Source of the DNA: Deltaproteobacteria bacterium
Lineage (GTDB): Bacteria; Desulfobacterota; DSM-4660; Desulfatiglandales; HGW-15
Length of the DNA: 64,000 nucleotides
NCBI GenBank assembly: GCA_019308985.1
Contig: JAFDHB010000002.1
Location: forward strand, 1 to 64,000
Direction of reading: 5' to 3'
The notes under the pieces are model-generated. The model saw only the letters and a list, made by a program, of their open reading frames with translations, was not told the DNA's origin and made no database searches. A program made the translations under genes and the position numbers. Position 1 is the stretch's first letter; each line of letters starts with the position of its first letter. Below, piece by piece: positions 45,460 to 55,409 of this stretch.

Positions 45460-47441
45460 GAGTCCCGTACTCTCTAACTTTCAAGGCCATCTTCACCCTC
45501 TGGGTGGGGATGGGGTTTTTCTTATACGGGTGTTACCCTAGGGAGGCGATTAAAAAAGGCGTGGAAGAAAGGCCTCCCGTGCGCGATCCCTTTCTTCTGG
45601 CGGAAGAGGACTTTAGGGCGGGAAACTACGCAAAGGCGATTGAGGGATACCTCCAATACTTGGACCTCTTCCCCGAAGGGACAAACGTAAGGACAGCCCT
45701 GTACCGAATTGCAAAGGCCAAGGAACACCTCGGGGAGTTGAAGGATGCCCTGCTTTTTCTCAACAGGGCTATAGGGGAATATCCCCATCACCCTGATGTC
45801 CCACTTCTGGAAGCAGATCTCATCGACCTTTCCTTCCGACTCAAAGACTACGAGAAGTCCATAACCACTGCATCCCTTTGGCTGGGTAAATATCCCTCAC
45901 ATCCCCTGAGGAGAAAGGCGGCCTTTTATCTGGGCCGAGTCCTCGATATTCAAGGAGACACCGTGAGGGCCCTTGGGTGGTATATCCAGGCCGTCACAGG
46001 CCCTGATGATGGAACGGTGAACCTCGCCGAGATTCAGGAACTGATAATCGACCTCATCCACTCGGCTTCCTTGGAAGAGCTGGAATCAATGGAAGTTTAT
46101 GTCTCCGGCACAACCTATGCCGTCAGCCTTTATTATCAAAAGGCCCTCAGGCTCCTCGAATCCGGCAAGCTCGGGGAGGCAAAAGAAGCGACGGTGGCAT
46201 TGGTTGAGTCCTCCAGGGACCAATTCTGGTTGAATATCGGCCGTGACCTGCTCAGGAGAATCGAAGAGGAACTGGCTGTGGAGCCGGGAGTAATCGGGTG
46301 TCTCTTGCCCCTGAGCGGACCCTTTTCAATCTACGGCCAAGAAGTCCTGAACGGGATTCAGCTCGGCATGGGGTTGTTTGAAGAGCGGGCCGGCGATCAA
46401 CCCATTGAGTTGGTTATCAAGGACACTGCCGGAGACCCTGACATCGCTGTCAAAGGTGTGGAGGAATTGGCCCTCCAGGACAAGGCGATCGCCATCATAG
46501 GGCCTCTGGCAAGCAGGCCCGCTCTGGCGGCCGCAAAGAAGGCCCAAGAGCTTGGAATCCCCATTATTACCTTGACCCAACGAGAGGATATCGCCTTGGA
46601 GGGCTCAATGGTATTCCGAAATTTCCTAACCCCGTCAGAGGAAGTTGAGACCCTGGTTCATGGAGCCATAAGAAACATGGGGTTGAGGAGGTTTGCAATA
46701 CTTTATCCTGACAACTCTTACGGCCGCTTTCTTATGAACCTCTTTTGGGACAAGATAGAAGAGCTCGGCGGCACCATAACTGGGGTGGAGTCATATGAGC
46801 CTGATCAAACTGATTTTGAAGTGGAAATAAGAAAGATGGTAGGCCTTTACTATCCCCGGCCCGAGTCCGTCTCAAAGATGCTCGAGGAATTCAGGTGGCT
46901 TAGGGCGGAAGAGAGCATCCAAGATATACCCTATTCCGAGGAAGAGCCTGAACCTGTCGTCGACTTCGATGCGGTCTTCATCCCGGACAACCACCAAACC
47001 GTTGCCCTTATTGCCCCCCAGTTCCCTTTTCACAACGTCTTTAACGTCCGCTTCCTGGGGACCAGTCTATGGCAGTCTCCTGAATTGATTGAGTTGGCCG
47101 GGGATTATTTGCAGGGGGCCGTATTTCCCTCGGCCTTCTTCCCCGGGGCCAATGGGAATCCCTCCGAGGATCTGGAGCATTTCATGACAAGCTATAAAGC
47201 TAATTTTGAATCAGAGCCAGGCATTTTGGCTGCGACAGGTTACGATACGGTGAGATTCTTGACAGAAGTCATGGAAGACAAAGGACCCATGAAGACGAGA
47301 AGGGACTTCCAAAAACAGATCTCTTCTTTTGATGACTTTTACGGTATTACCGGCTGGATAGCCTTTGACCAGCACGGAGAGATCGCCAGGGCCCCCCTTC
47401 TCCTCTCTGTTTCAGGCAAGGGCTTTACCGGCCTTTACTGA
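45456..47441 (+). CDS. LpoA-like lipoprotein: TPR region plus periplasmic-binding domain
   Basis: 661 residues. A signal peptide ends in a lipobox-like LYGC (Cys26). Residues 45-270 are TPR-like; from about 285 ([21 protein letters not shown]) it has a two-lobed receptor domain like LppC/LpoA and amino-acid binding proteins. E. coli LpoA activates PBP1A from the outer membrane; the same role is inferred. The GTG start overlaps the dnaK TGA by four bases, an unusual partner for a chaperone operon. A solute-binding role cannot be excluded. Confidence 0.82.
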   Translation: MRVPYSLTFKAIFTLWVGMGFFLYGCYPREAIKKGVEERPPVRDPFLLAEEDFRAGNYAKAIEGYLQYLDLFPEGTNVRTALYRIAKAKEHLGELKDALLFLNRAIGEYPHHPDVPLLEADLIDLSFRLKDYEKSITTASLWLGKYPSHPLRRKAAFYLGRVLDIQGDTVRALGWYIQAVTGPDDGTVNLAEIQELIIDLIHSASLEELESMEVYVSGTTYAVSLYYQKALRLLESGKLGEAKEATVALVESSRDQFWLNIGRDLLRRIEEELAVEPGVIGCLLPLSGPFSIYGQEVLNGIQLGMGLFEERAGDQPIELVIKDTAGDPDIAVKGVEELALQDKAIAIIGPLASRPALAAAKKAQELGIPIITLTQREDIALEGSMVFRNFLTPSEEVETLVHGAIRNMGLRRFAILYPDNSYGRFLMNLFWDKIEELGGTITGVESYEPDQTDFEVEIRKMVGLYYPRPESVSKMLEEFRWLRAEESIQDIPYSEEEPEPVVDFDAVFIPDNHQTVALIAPQFPFHNVFNVRFLGTSLWQSPELIELAGDYLQGAVFPSAFFPGANGNPSEDLEHFMTSYKANFESEPGILAATGYDTVRFLTEVMEDKGPMKTRRDFQKQISSFDDFYGITGWIAFDQHGEIARAPLLLSVSGKGFTGLY

Positions 47442-47470
47442 TACAACCAACAGGTGCTTCCCAGGGTCAT

Positions 47471-48232
47471 TTAACCATCAACACCCTCTTCGGCTATTTC
47501 TTCTTCCTTTCCCTTTTTTCTCTTTGCAATCCTGGCTATATAAACGCTGATCTCGTAGAGCACGATCAAGGGACCCGCCATCATGCACTGGGTGGCCACG
47601 TCGGGTGGTGTCAGGATAGCCGCCATTACAAAGATAAGCAATATCGCATACTTTCTCTTCCTCTTCAAAAGCTCAGGGGTCACAAGGCCTATCTTTGTGA
47701 GGAAGAAGACCACTACCGGCAGTTCAAAGACCATTCCGAAAGCGAAGAGCAACTTGATAGAAAAGGAGAAATACTGCTTTACGGAGGGAAGGGCCTGGAT
47801 GTAATCATTGGCAAACCCCAAGAAGAACCGAAAACCAAAGGGAAACACCACAAAATATCCAAATATGGCGCCGCCGACAAACAGAATTGACGAAGAAACA
47901 ACGAACGGCACGACGTACCTTTTCTCGTTTTGATAAAGGCCGGGCGCGACGAACATCCATAGCTGGTAGAAGATATAGGGAGAAGACAGCAAGATCCCTG
48001 CAACAAGGGCGACTTTGATATAGGTCAGGAACATCTCCGGGAGGCTTGTAAATATCAACCTGTCCCCCTCGGGCAACTGGGATTTCAAAGGATGGATCAG
48101 GATGCGAAAGAGTCTCTCTGAAAAGATATAGGAAACAACGAACCCTGCTCCCGCCGCGATTGCACATGCAATAAGCCTCTTCCTCAATTCTTCAAGGTGG
48201 CTCAGGAAGGGCTGTTTCTCATCATCTACCAT
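47471..48232 (-). CDS. tatC: Sec-independent translocase TatC
   Basis: 253 residues with six membrane segments and the conserved [13 protein letters not shown] start and [15 protein letters not shown] motif. It forms the twin-arginine receptor with TatB. The ATG at 48232 lies inside the end of tatB (11-base overlap) after AAAGGAGA; an upstream start at 48391 would add sequence from the tatB frame. The Tat substrate ApbE is encoded at 31.7 kb. Confidence 0.95.
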   Translation of the reverse strand: MVDDEKQPFLSHLEELRKRLIACAIAAGAGFVVSYIFSERLFRILIHPLKSQLPEGDRLIFTSLPEMFLTYIKVALVAGILLSSPYIFYQLWMFVAPGLYQNEKRYVVPFVVSSSILFVGGAIFGYFVVFPFGFRFFLGFANDYIQALPSVKQYFSFSIKLLFAFGMVFELPVVVFFLTKIGLVTPELLKRKRKYAILLIFVMAAILTPPDVATQCMMAGPLIVLYEISVYIARIAKRKKGKEEEIAEEGVDG

Positions 48233-48602
48233 TCTCCTTTGTCTCCTGGGTGGTTTCACTCTCGGATGATTTCTCCACGACTTGCTCTTTCCTACTTTCC
48301 TCTCCAGCAGTATCTCCCAAGGCCTCCGACCCCTCCTGGCCATGGGTTTCTTCCACGACCGGCGGGGATTCCGATAGATCCAGAGGCTCATTCAGGCCGG
48401 CGATCGAATCGGCAAATTCTTTCTTGACCTCCTGGATATCATCATCCAGATCCAGGCTCTCCTTTATTTCCTCGGTAGCCTTCCTGAACTCGGCCATCCC
48501 CTTCCCTATGGCCCTAGCCAGATCCGGTAACTTGTTGGGGCCTATGACTATAAGGGCGATAACCATGATAAGGATCAATTCGGGCAGCCCGATACCAAAC
48601 AT
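48222..48602 (-). CDS. tatB: Sec-independent translocase TatB
   Basis: 126 residues: an N-terminal hairpin membrane segment with [20 protein letters not shown] followed by [10 protein letters not shown], an amphipathic helix and an acidic tail of about 60 residues. The Glu8 position (PELI) typical of TatB is present. No separate tatA is in the window. Confidence 0.94.
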   Translation of the reverse strand: MFGIGLPELILIMVIALIVIGPNKLPDLARAIGKGMAEFRKATEEIKESLDLDDDIQEVKKEFADSIAGLNEPLDLSESPPVVEETHGQEGSEALGDTAGEESRKEQVVEKSSESETTQETKENGR

Positions 48603-48653
48603 TTTCAGCTTCTCCTCTCACAGAGAATCCTTACGCAATGGGATTGTGGATAC

Positions 48654-49310
48654 CTATTCCACCTTGGAAACAAAGCCCCTTATTCCAGAATCCCTTTCCA
48701 ACTTTCTTGCGAACTCTGTTGCCTGCCTTTTGCTGTCAAACTTGCCGCACCTCACCCTGTAATAGGTTTTTCCATTTATAGTAACCTCATAATAGTAAGC
48801 AGAGTAGCCCTTTTGCTTCAATTGACTTATCAACATCTTGGCACGATCCAACTCACCAAGGGATGCGACTTGAACCGTGTATTTAGAACCCGAAACCGAG
48901 GGTATCGTAGCACTTTTGGACACAGAGCTTTTTCTCGGCTCCCGTCCTTTGGGTGTCGAATCCTCCCTTCGAACGACTACCTCCCTCTTCTTCGCCTCTT
49001 CCTTCTTATTGGAGAGTTTCTCGTAGAACATCAGTTCAAGGTCTTTTTCACGGCTCTTGGGTCTTCGGCCCTCTTGACCAGGCCCTTTGCGGGCAGTGAT
49101 CTCCTCCAGCTTGGCAATTTGACTCTTCAGGTCGGATATGACGGTAAAGTCGCCGGGCAGAAACCCTCGACCCACAAGTATTCCGAGCACAAAGACCCAT
49201 GTCAACAGGAACAAAAGACAGAAGCCCCAGAGAAAGAGGGACAGGGATGTCATCTCGATGCGGTATTTCTTTTTGACCCCTTTCTTGGAGCCGGTTTTCT
49301 TCTTCCCCAT
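48654..49310 (-). CDS. SPOR-domain membrane protein
   Basis: 218 residues. A basic N-terminus, one membrane helix (FLWGFCLLFLLTWVFVLGIL), a charged linker, and a C-terminal SPOR domain (KYTVQVASLGELDRAKMLI to the end, with YYRVRCGKFDSKRQA). SPOR domains bind denuded peptidoglycan at division sites. Between argS and tatB with a 17-base gap to argS, so part of that operon. Confidence 0.9.
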   Translation of the reverse strand: MGKKKTGSKKGVKKKYRIEMTSLSLFLWGFCLLFLLTWVFVLGILVGRGFLPGDFTVISDLKSQIAKLEEITARKGPGQEGRRPKSREKDLELMFYEKLSNKKEEAKKREVVVRREDSTPKGREPRKSSVSKSATIPSVSGSKYTVQVASLGELDRAKMLISQLKQKGYSAYYYEVTINGKTYYRVRCGKFDSKRQATEFARKLERDSGIRGFVSKVE

Positions 49311-49327
49311 TCTCTCGGCTATCCTTG

Positions 49328-51004
49328 CTACATCTTCTCGGGGGCCTCAACACCAAGAAGATCAAGGCCATTATACAATAGAACCCGCATGGCTTCAGCC
49401 AAAAAGAGCCTGGCCTGGGTCAACCGAGCGTCATTGCTTATTACACGGTGTTCGCTTATCCTCGTGCCCAGGTTGAAATACCTGTGAAAGAGGGAGGCGA
49501 TTTCCGTCAAATAATAGGTCAAGCGATGGGGTTCCAGGGTAGTTGCTATCTCCTCCAGGAGAGAAGGAAATTCAGCCATCATCCTGATGAGGGCCAGCTC
49601 CTCTTCCAGCACCAAGCTTTCGAGGAACTTGTCTGCCTTGGTGGGTACCTCTATGCCCTCTGACTTTGCCTTCCTAAGGATACTGCACATCCTCGCATGG
49701 CCGTATTGTACGTAGTATACGGGGTTGTTGCTTTCCTGTCTCTTGACGAGGTCTATATCAAAGTCAAGGGGGGAGTCGTGATTCTTTGTCAGGAAGACAA
49801 ATCTGACCGCGTCCACTCCCACCTCCTCTACCAACTCCCTCAGTGTTATATAGTGACCCTCTCTCTTGGACATCTTTATTTCTTCGCCCCCCTTCCAGAG
49901 CTTCACCAGCTGGATGAGGAGCACGGCCAACCAATCTTCGCTCAAGCCGTTGCCTTTCAGGGCCGCTTTCATCCTGTTGACGTAGCCATGATGATCCGCA
50001 CCCCATATATTGATCGCCCTGGAGAACCCCCTTTTCCATTTGTCCAGGTGATAGGCTATATCAGATGCAAAATAGGTAAATGGGCCGTCGCTTTTCCTGA
50101 GGACCCTGTCCTTGTCATCTCCAAACATGGAGGTCCTGATCCACAATGCACCATCCTTTTCATAACACTGGTCTTTTTCTTGGATCATCTTGAGCGTCTC
50201 ACCAAGTAAGCCTGACTCGTACAAGCTGCTCTCCTTCGTCCACACGTCGAACCTGACCCTGAAGAGATCCAGGTCCCTCTTTATCTCACGCAGCATCTTC
50301 TCCTTGCCAAGCTCCGCACATTTATCAATGGCCTCCTCCGGCCCCATGGCGCTCAAGTCGATCTCCTCCGCGATCTCCTCCGCCAGATCTCTTACGTAGC
50401 CCCCCTGGTACCCATCTTCAGGAAAGGAGAAAGAGGGCTCTTTCGCTTGCCTCCAGCGGCTGTAGATCGACTCACCGAGGAGCCTGATTTGCTGCCCCGC
50501 GTCGTTTACGTAAAACTCCCTTACAACCTCGTGCCCGGTGAAGGAAAGAATCCTACAGAGTGTATCCCCCAGTGCAGCACCCCTTCCATGCCCCAAATGA
50601 AGGGGGCCCGTCGGGTTGGCGCTCACAAATTCCACCAGGACCTTTTCGCCCTTTCCCAGATCGCTGCGCCCGTAGTCATTCCCGAGTTCGACCATCCTGG
50701 CCAGGGTCCTGTACCATTGCTCCCTCTTTATGAAGAAGTTGATGAAACCGGGGCCGGCTATGTCCACCTTCTCAATAACACCTGCGTCATCCTCCATGTG
50801 TTCAAGGATGATTCGCGCAATATCCCTCGGAGACTTCTTCAGCAACGGTGCAAGGGTCAAAGGCAGGTTTGTGGCAAAGTGACCGTGTTCCGTGCTCCTT
50901 GGTATCTCAATCACGTAGGGAGGAAGATCAAATTCCTGCACCATGCCCCTTTTGAAACACTTCTGGAGTGACGCCTTCAAGATACGATCCAAGACCTTTT
51001 TCAT
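49328..51004 (-). CDS. argS: Arginyl-tRNA synthetase
   Basis: 558 residues. The HIGH motif is HLGHGRGAALGD and KMSKS is represented by KMSKREG; an N-terminal Add-1 domain (RSTEHGHFATNL) and the C-terminal anticodon domain (EPHRLTYYL) are complete. The ATG at 51004 overlaps the alr stop by four bases (ATGA); an ATG 39 bases earlier is inside alr. Confidence 0.97.
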   Translation of the reverse strand: MKKVLDRILKASLQKCFKRGMVQEFDLPPYVIEIPRSTEHGHFATNLPLTLAPLLKKSPRDIARIILEHMEDDAGVIEKVDIAGPGFINFFIKREQWYRTLARMVELGNDYGRSDLGKGEKVLVEFVSANPTGPLHLGHGRGAALGDTLCRILSFTGHEVVREFYVNDAGQQIRLLGESIYSRWRQAKEPSFSFPEDGYQGGYVRDLAEEIAEEIDLSAMGPEEAIDKCAELGKEKMLREIKRDLDLFRVRFDVWTKESSLYESGLLGETLKMIQEKDQCYEKDGALWIRTSMFGDDKDRVLRKSDGPFTYFASDIAYHLDKWKRGFSRAINIWGADHHGYVNRMKAALKGNGLSEDWLAVLLIQLVKLWKGGEEIKMSKREGHYITLRELVEEVGVDAVRFVFLTKNHDSPLDFDIDLVKRQESNNPVYYVQYGHARMCSILRKAKSEGIEVPTKADKFLESLVLEEELALIRMMAEFPSLLEEIATTLEPHRLTYYLTEIASLFHRYFNLGTRISEHRVISNDARLTQARLFLAEAMRVLLYNGLDLLGVEAPEKM

Positions 51005-52122
51005 TGCAGGTATTTCCTTATGTTTCTCTGTCCGATGGAGCAAAAGACCTCATAGGAGATCGTCTTCCCCCACTCGGCGATATTGTCTCCCGTAATAGTC
51101 TGTTTCCCCTCGGTTCCCATAAACACCACTTCGCTCTCAACTCCCGCTTCTCCCATACCGGTTATATCACACATCGTCATGTTCATGCACACATTTCCGA
51201 TGATCCTGGCCCTTTTCTCCCCTATGAGGACCATTCCCCTGTTGGAGATACTTCGAGGCAGCCCGTCTCCGTAACCTGCCGACAATATGGCTATCTTTCT
51301 GGGGCCCTGGGTGTAGTATCTTCTACCATAGCCGATGGGAGTGTCGGAAGGGAAATCTCTTACCTGGAGGACCCGGCCCCTGAAACCCATGACAGGTTTC
51401 AGTTGAACCGGGCAGGGAAAATCCGGGGATGGAAGTCCCCCATAAAGCATTATACCTGGCCGGACCATCTGGAAGTGGCTCTCGGGATAGGCCATGATCC
51501 CTGCACTGTTTGCCAAATTATTCAGGGGCAGATCCAAGCCCATGGAACGACCCTCGTCTATAGCCCTCTTGAATCGATTAACTTGCTCCGTGGTGAAGCT
51601 CCGTCCCGGCTCATCCGCAGAGGAAAGGTGGGACATCAAGGCCTCCGGGTATATGGACTTGAATTCGCCCAGTCTCCTGAGAAAAAAGGATAAATCCCTG
51701 TCCAAGACACCGAGGCGGCCCATCCCGGTATCAACTTTGACATGGACCCTGATGATCTTGCCGGATTTTTCGCCCTCCGCGTTCAACATCTCCGCAGTTT
51801 CCAGGTCATAGATCACGGGCGTGAGGTCGCGCTCTATTGTTTCTCGTACCTCTTCCATCCCTCGAATTCCACACAATATCACGATGGGTAGGCCTATGCC
51901 GCCTTTCCTCAGCTCAAGGGCCTCGTGAACTTGGCTGACCCCCAGGGAATCAGCTCCCTCACCCTCAAGGGTCTTGGCCACCGGCAGCATTCCATGACCA
52001 TAGCCGTCGCTCTTGACTATACCCATGACCTTGACCCTTCCGTCCAACAGACCTTTTACCTGCGCGAAATTGTGTGCAAGGGCCGTCAGGTCTATGGTTA
52101 CTCTGTTTCGTGAATATCTCAT
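51001..52122 (-). CDS. alr: Alanine racemase
   Basis: 373 residues. The PLP lysine is in VMGIVKSDGYGHG (near residue 38) and the second catalytic residue region is MCDITG; MRPGIMLYGG follows the barrel. It supplies D-alanine for peptidoglycan. First gene of alr-argS-SPOR-tatB-tatC. Confidence 0.96.
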   Translation of the reverse strand: MRYSRNRVTIDLTALAHNFAQVKGLLDGRVKVMGIVKSDGYGHGMLPVAKTLEGEGADSLGVSQVHEALELRKGGIGLPIVILCGIRGMEEVRETIERDLTPVIYDLETAEMLNAEGEKSGKIIRVHVKVDTGMGRLGVLDRDLSFFLRRLGEFKSIYPEALMSHLSSADEPGRSFTTEQVNRFKRAIDEGRSMGLDLPLNNLANSAGIMAYPESHFQMVRPGIMLYGGLPSPDFPCPVQLKPVMGFRGRVLQVRDFPSDTPIGYGRRYYTQGPRKIAILSAGYGDGLPRSISNRGMVLIGEKRARIIGNVCMNMTMCDITGMGEAGVESEVVFMGTEGKQTITGDNIAEWGKTISYEVFCSIGQRNIRKYLQ

Positions 52123-52151
52123 GATATCAGACTGTTAGCTTTAAATTATGT

Positions 52152-52180
52152 AGAATATCTGATATAGGAATATATATCAA
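52152..52180 (-). promoter_or_regulatory. Promoter of the alr-tatC operon
   Basis: TTGATA (52175-52180), spacer 17, TATTCT (52152-52157) on the minus strand; 30-50 bases before alr. Consistent with the abrupt AT-rich stretch here. Confidence 0.7.
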
Positions 52181-52192
52181 GGAGAATGTAAA

Positions 52193-52402
52193 GATCCGGG
52201 TCCAAAGGCCCCGGCTTTGCTCAGTCCTTGAAAGGGTCTATGGCCCGCGGGAACTGCTGGCATTGAGAAGCCAGAATTCAGAAGTCGGAAGAATTTTGAT
52301 TGCGCTTCGCACCAACAAGTTCATAACGTATTCGGCATTTACCAAAGCCTTGGGTGGATTCAGACTCCTGGATTCTCCGCTTGAATATCACGGCAAAGCC
52401 AT
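52193..52402 (+). repeat. Repeat family C, copy 2
   Basis: About 210 bases matching 9423-9636 in inverted orientation (see the blocks listed there). Here it lies between the divergent alr and queA promoters. Internal differences include a short indel near 52270. Confidence 0.85.
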
Positions 52403-52474
52403 CATCTCTGACTCCCGCAAATCGGGATCTTCGACTGGCCCTAAGGACCAGGTTTTTCAAGGGAATAAAATCGT

Positions 52475-52503
52475 TTGACTTTAGCGACCATTTTTTCTAA
52501 CTT
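52475..52503 (+). promoter_or_regulatory. Promoter of the queA-sec operon
   Basis: TTGACT (52475-52480), spacer 17, TAACTT (52498-52503). It leaves only about 17 leader bases before the queA ATG at 52527, with no clear ribosome-binding site. Confidence 0.6.
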
Positions 52504-52526
52504 ACGCCACTTAATGTTTTTTCTTG

Positions 52527-53579
52527 ATGTATAATATTGAAGATTACAAATACGAACTGCCGGAGAGGCTCATAGCCCAGCGTCCGGCTTCGAACCGTGA
52601 CAGCTCAAGGCTGCTCCTGGTGGATAGGGGAAAAAACCGCTTTTCCGACCGCAAGTTCTCGGAATTGCCTCAGATACTCGATCCCGGGGATCTATTGGTG
52701 CTAAACAATACCAAGGTTGTCCCTGCCAAGCTTTTTGGGCGCAAGGCCAGCGGTGGAAGGGTGGAAATACTCGTCTTGGAGCACCATAAAGAGCCATCCC
52801 GTTCCCCTGATACCGGCTGGTGTCTGTTGAAAACATCCAAGAGGCCCAAGAAAGAATCCAAACTTTTTTTCAACAAGGGCGTTACGGGGACAATAGAAGA
52901 GCTTGGTGAAGACGGCCTTGTAAAGATCAGGTTTAGTGGCTACCCCCTTGCCTCCCTGATCGAGGAGGATGGCATCATGCCCTTGCCTCCTTATATCAAG
53001 CGGAGCCCTGGAGATCAACTTCGGGATCTGGATCGGGAAAGGTATCAAACCGTTTTCGCAAAGGAGAAGGGTGCCGTCGCTGCCCCGACAGCCGGGCTTC
53101 ACTTCACGGAGCAATTGATAAAAGAGTTAGAGCAAAAGGGAGTTGCCCTGGTCGAATTGACCCTTCATGTGGGCCACGGCACCTTCAAGCCCGTGCGGGT
53201 CAGGGATATAAGGAACCACAGGTTGGGGGATGAGATATACCATATTGCCTACGAGTCGGCACAGGAAATCAACCGGGCAAAAGATGAGGGGAGGAGGGTC
53301 ATAGGAGTCGGGACCACCGTTGTCAGGGCCCTTGAGTCGGCCGTTGATGAAGATGGAAGGCTCAGACACGGCAACGGCCAAACGGACCTGTTGATTACAC
53401 CGGGTTTTCATTTCAGGGTCATAGACGGATTAATAACCAATTTTCACTTACCGGGGTCATCGCTCCTCTTTCTGGTGGCCGCTTTTGCGGGATTGGACTT
53501 GATGAAAAGGGCTTATGGATGGGCCATTGAAGAAGAATACAGGTTTTACAGTTACGGGGATGCCATGCTTATCCTTTGA
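52527..53579 (+). CDS. queA: S-adenosylmethionine:tRNA ribosyltransferase-isomerase
   Basis: About 350 residues from the ATG (an in-frame TTG is just before it). Motifs YELPERLIAQRP, DLLVLNNTKVVPAKLFG, AAPTAGLHFT and TNFHLPGSSLL are conserved. It makes epoxyqueuosine from preQ1-modified tRNA, the step after Tgt, which is encoded next to it. Confidence 0.96.
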   Translation: MYNIEDYKYELPERLIAQRPASNRDSSRLLLVDRGKNRFSDRKFSELPQILDPGDLLVLNNTKVVPAKLFGRKASGGRVEILVLEHHKEPSRSPDTGWCLLKTSKRPKKESKLFFNKGVTGTIEELGEDGLVKIRFSGYPLASLIEEDGIMPLPPYIKRSPGDQLRDLDRERYQTVFAKEKGAVAAPTAGLHFTEQLIKELEQKGVALVELTLHVGHGTFKPVRVRDIRNHRLGDEIYHIAYESAQEINRAKDEGRRVIGVGTTVVRALESAVDEDGRLRHGNGQTDLLITPGFHFRVIDGLITNFHLPGSSLLFLVAAFAGLDLMKRAYGWAIEEEYRFYSYGDAMLIL

Positions 53580-53588
53580 CCCGCGACA

Positions 53589-54776
53589 ATGGGGTCGCCA
53601 AAGAGGGTAGGAACTAGATCGGGAAATGAATTAATCTTGGAGTTCAAGGTCTTACACAAATGCCGGAGAAACAGGGCTAGGGTGGCGCAGATCGGTACAG
53701 GGCACGGAACATTTGAGACACCCGTGTTCATGCCGGTGGGAACACAGGGTTCCGTGAAATCTCTTTCTCCGGAAGAGCTTGAGGATATAGGCGTTCGGAT
53801 CATCCTTGCAAACACCTACCACCTGTATCTTCGCCCAGGCCACAGGGTCATTGAAAAGCTCGGGGGGCTGCATTGCTTTATGGGCTGGAATGGTCCCATT
53901 CTCACGGACAGCGGGGGGTATCAGGTCTTCAGTCTATCTCAGCTGAGGACCGTGTCGGATGAGGGCGTCATTTTCCAGTCCCACTTGGACGGCTCAAGGC
54001 ATTTTATAGGCCCCAGAGAGGCCATAGCCATCCAGGAAGCCCTCGGTGCGGACATAATAATGACCCTGGACGAGTGTGCCCCTTACCCCGCTGAACGCGA
54101 CTACGTGAAGGAGAGCGTTAGAAGAACCTCCCTTTGGGCAAGGATATGCCTGGAATCCAAGACCAGGAAAGAACAGTCGCTCTTCGGGATTGTCCAGGGA
54201 GGGACGTACCAGGACTTGAGAGAACAAAGCGCTCTTGATCTGGTTGATATGGGGTTCGAGGGATATGCCCTGGGGGGCTTATCGGTAGGGGAGGACAAGG
54301 AAACCAGGAACAGGGTGATCAGGGAAACCATCCCTCTGCTTCCGGGAGAGAAACCCGTGTACTTAATGGGTGTGGGTATGCCGGAAGATATCATCGATGC
54401 GGTGATACTAGGCGTGGATATGTTTGACTGTGTCCTGCCTACCCGAAATGCCAGGAATGGGACCCTCTTTACTGCCAAAGGGAGGATTACAATAAAGAAT
54501 GCCCGGTATGTGGATGATGGGAGACCCCTCGAGGAGGGGTGTGGGTGTTATACCTGTTCTCGGTTCTCCCGTGCCTATCTCAGGCACCTGTTCATGGCAC
54601 GAGAACTCCTTTCATACCGTTTGAACACTATACACAATATCTATTTTTACATCCGATTGATGGAGAGCATTCGCTCTGCCATAAGAAGGGACAAATTGGA
54701 GGAATTCCGCAGTGAGTTTCTTGACTCTCAGAAAACAGGCTCGGAACATTCCTTTGACGAGAATCAAGAACATTAA
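53589..54776 (+). CDS. tgt: tRNA-guanine transglycosylase
   Basis: About 395 residues, possibly shorter: a TTG at 53637 would give the usual start LEFKVL. Catalytic aspartates lie in TDSGGYQVFSL and MFDCVLPTRNARNG; the zinc site is CGCYTCSRFSRAYLRHLF. It exchanges guanine for preQ1 at the tRNA wobble position. It follows queA by 9 bases. Confidence 0.96.
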   Translation: MGSPKRVGTRSGNELILEFKVLHKCRRNRARVAQIGTGHGTFETPVFMPVGTQGSVKSLSPEELEDIGVRIILANTYHLYLRPGHRVIEKLGGLHCFMGWNGPILTDSGGYQVFSLSQLRTVSDEGVIFQSHLDGSRHFIGPREAIAIQEALGADIIMTLDECAPYPAERDYVKESVRRTSLWARICLESKTRKEQSLFGIVQGGTYQDLREQSALDLVDMGFEGYALGGLSVGEDKETRNRVIRETIPLLPGEKPVYLMGVGMPEDIIDAVILGVDMFDCVLPTRNARNGTLFTAKGRITIKNARYVDDGRPLEEGCGCYTCSRFSRAYLRHLFMARELLSYRLNTIHNIYFYIRLMESIRSAIRRDKLEEFRSEFLDSQKTGSEHSFDENQEH

Positions 54777-54805
54777 CCAATACCTAATAATGGGAGGTTT
54801 TTAGT

Positions 54806-55156
54806 ATGGATTTTTTAGCTTATGCTATGGGCTCCGGTGGGACGGGGGGACAGGGCGGAGGCTTTGGCGCCTTTGTGCCCCTTATCCTTATGTTCGCAAT
54901 CTTCTACTTTCTCCTGATCAGACCTCAGCAAAAAAAGGCGAAACAACACCGGGCCATGCTTGCTTCCTTGAAAAAGGGAGATCGAGTCGTCAGCTCCGGA
55001 GGTCTTCATGGCCAGATCACCGGCTTGACCGATGACGTGGTCACCATGGAGATAGCTCCAAAGGTAAGGGTGAAAGTATCCAGGAGTTCTATTGCAGGGA
55101 TAGTGGGAAGGAGCGAGCAGAGCTCTCAGAATCCTCAGTCCCAGGAAAACAAATAA
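54806..55156 (+). CDS. yajC: Preprotein translocase subunit YajC
   Basis: 116 residues: one membrane helix (VPLILMFAIFYFLLIRPQQKK) and the GDRVVSSGGLHGQITG beta domain, with a Ser/Gln-rich tail. It associates with SecDF. GGGAGG stands before the ATG. A repeat A element separates it from secD. Confidence 0.95.
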   Translation: MDFLAYAMGSGGTGGQGGGFGAFVPLILMFAIFYFLLIRPQQKKAKQHRAMLASLKKGDRVVSSGGLHGQITGLTDDVVTMEIAPKVRVKVSRSSIAGIVGRSEQSSQNPQSQENK

Positions 55157-55183
55157 CAAACCCGTAAACAGTACAAAAATCGG

Positions 55184-55342
55184 GATGGCAAAGTAAAAAG
55201 TTTCAAGTAGTATTCAAGTTGAGCTTGCGAAATCCCGCTGTCGGGAGCACGCGAATCTCATGTGATGAGGCGTACTTAGCGTACGCCGCAATCACAACGA
55301 GATGAAGCGCAACGCAGAAATCGGGCTTTTTCCTTTGCCATC
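55184..55342. repeat. Repeat family A, copy 2, inside the sec operon
   Basis: 159 bases, ends GATGGCAAAGTAAAAAG and (complement) GATGGCAAAGGAAAAAG, so the changed terminal bases are matched on both sides. The interior shares GTGATGAGGCGTACTTAG and GTACGCCGCAATCACAACGA with copy 1, plus an extra block near 55210-55245. Confidence 0.85.
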
Positions 55343-55409
55343 AAGGATTGTCTTTTTTGGGCGCAATATGGTAAAGGATTCACAAAAATTGAGTTGTTAG
55401 GAGTTCACA

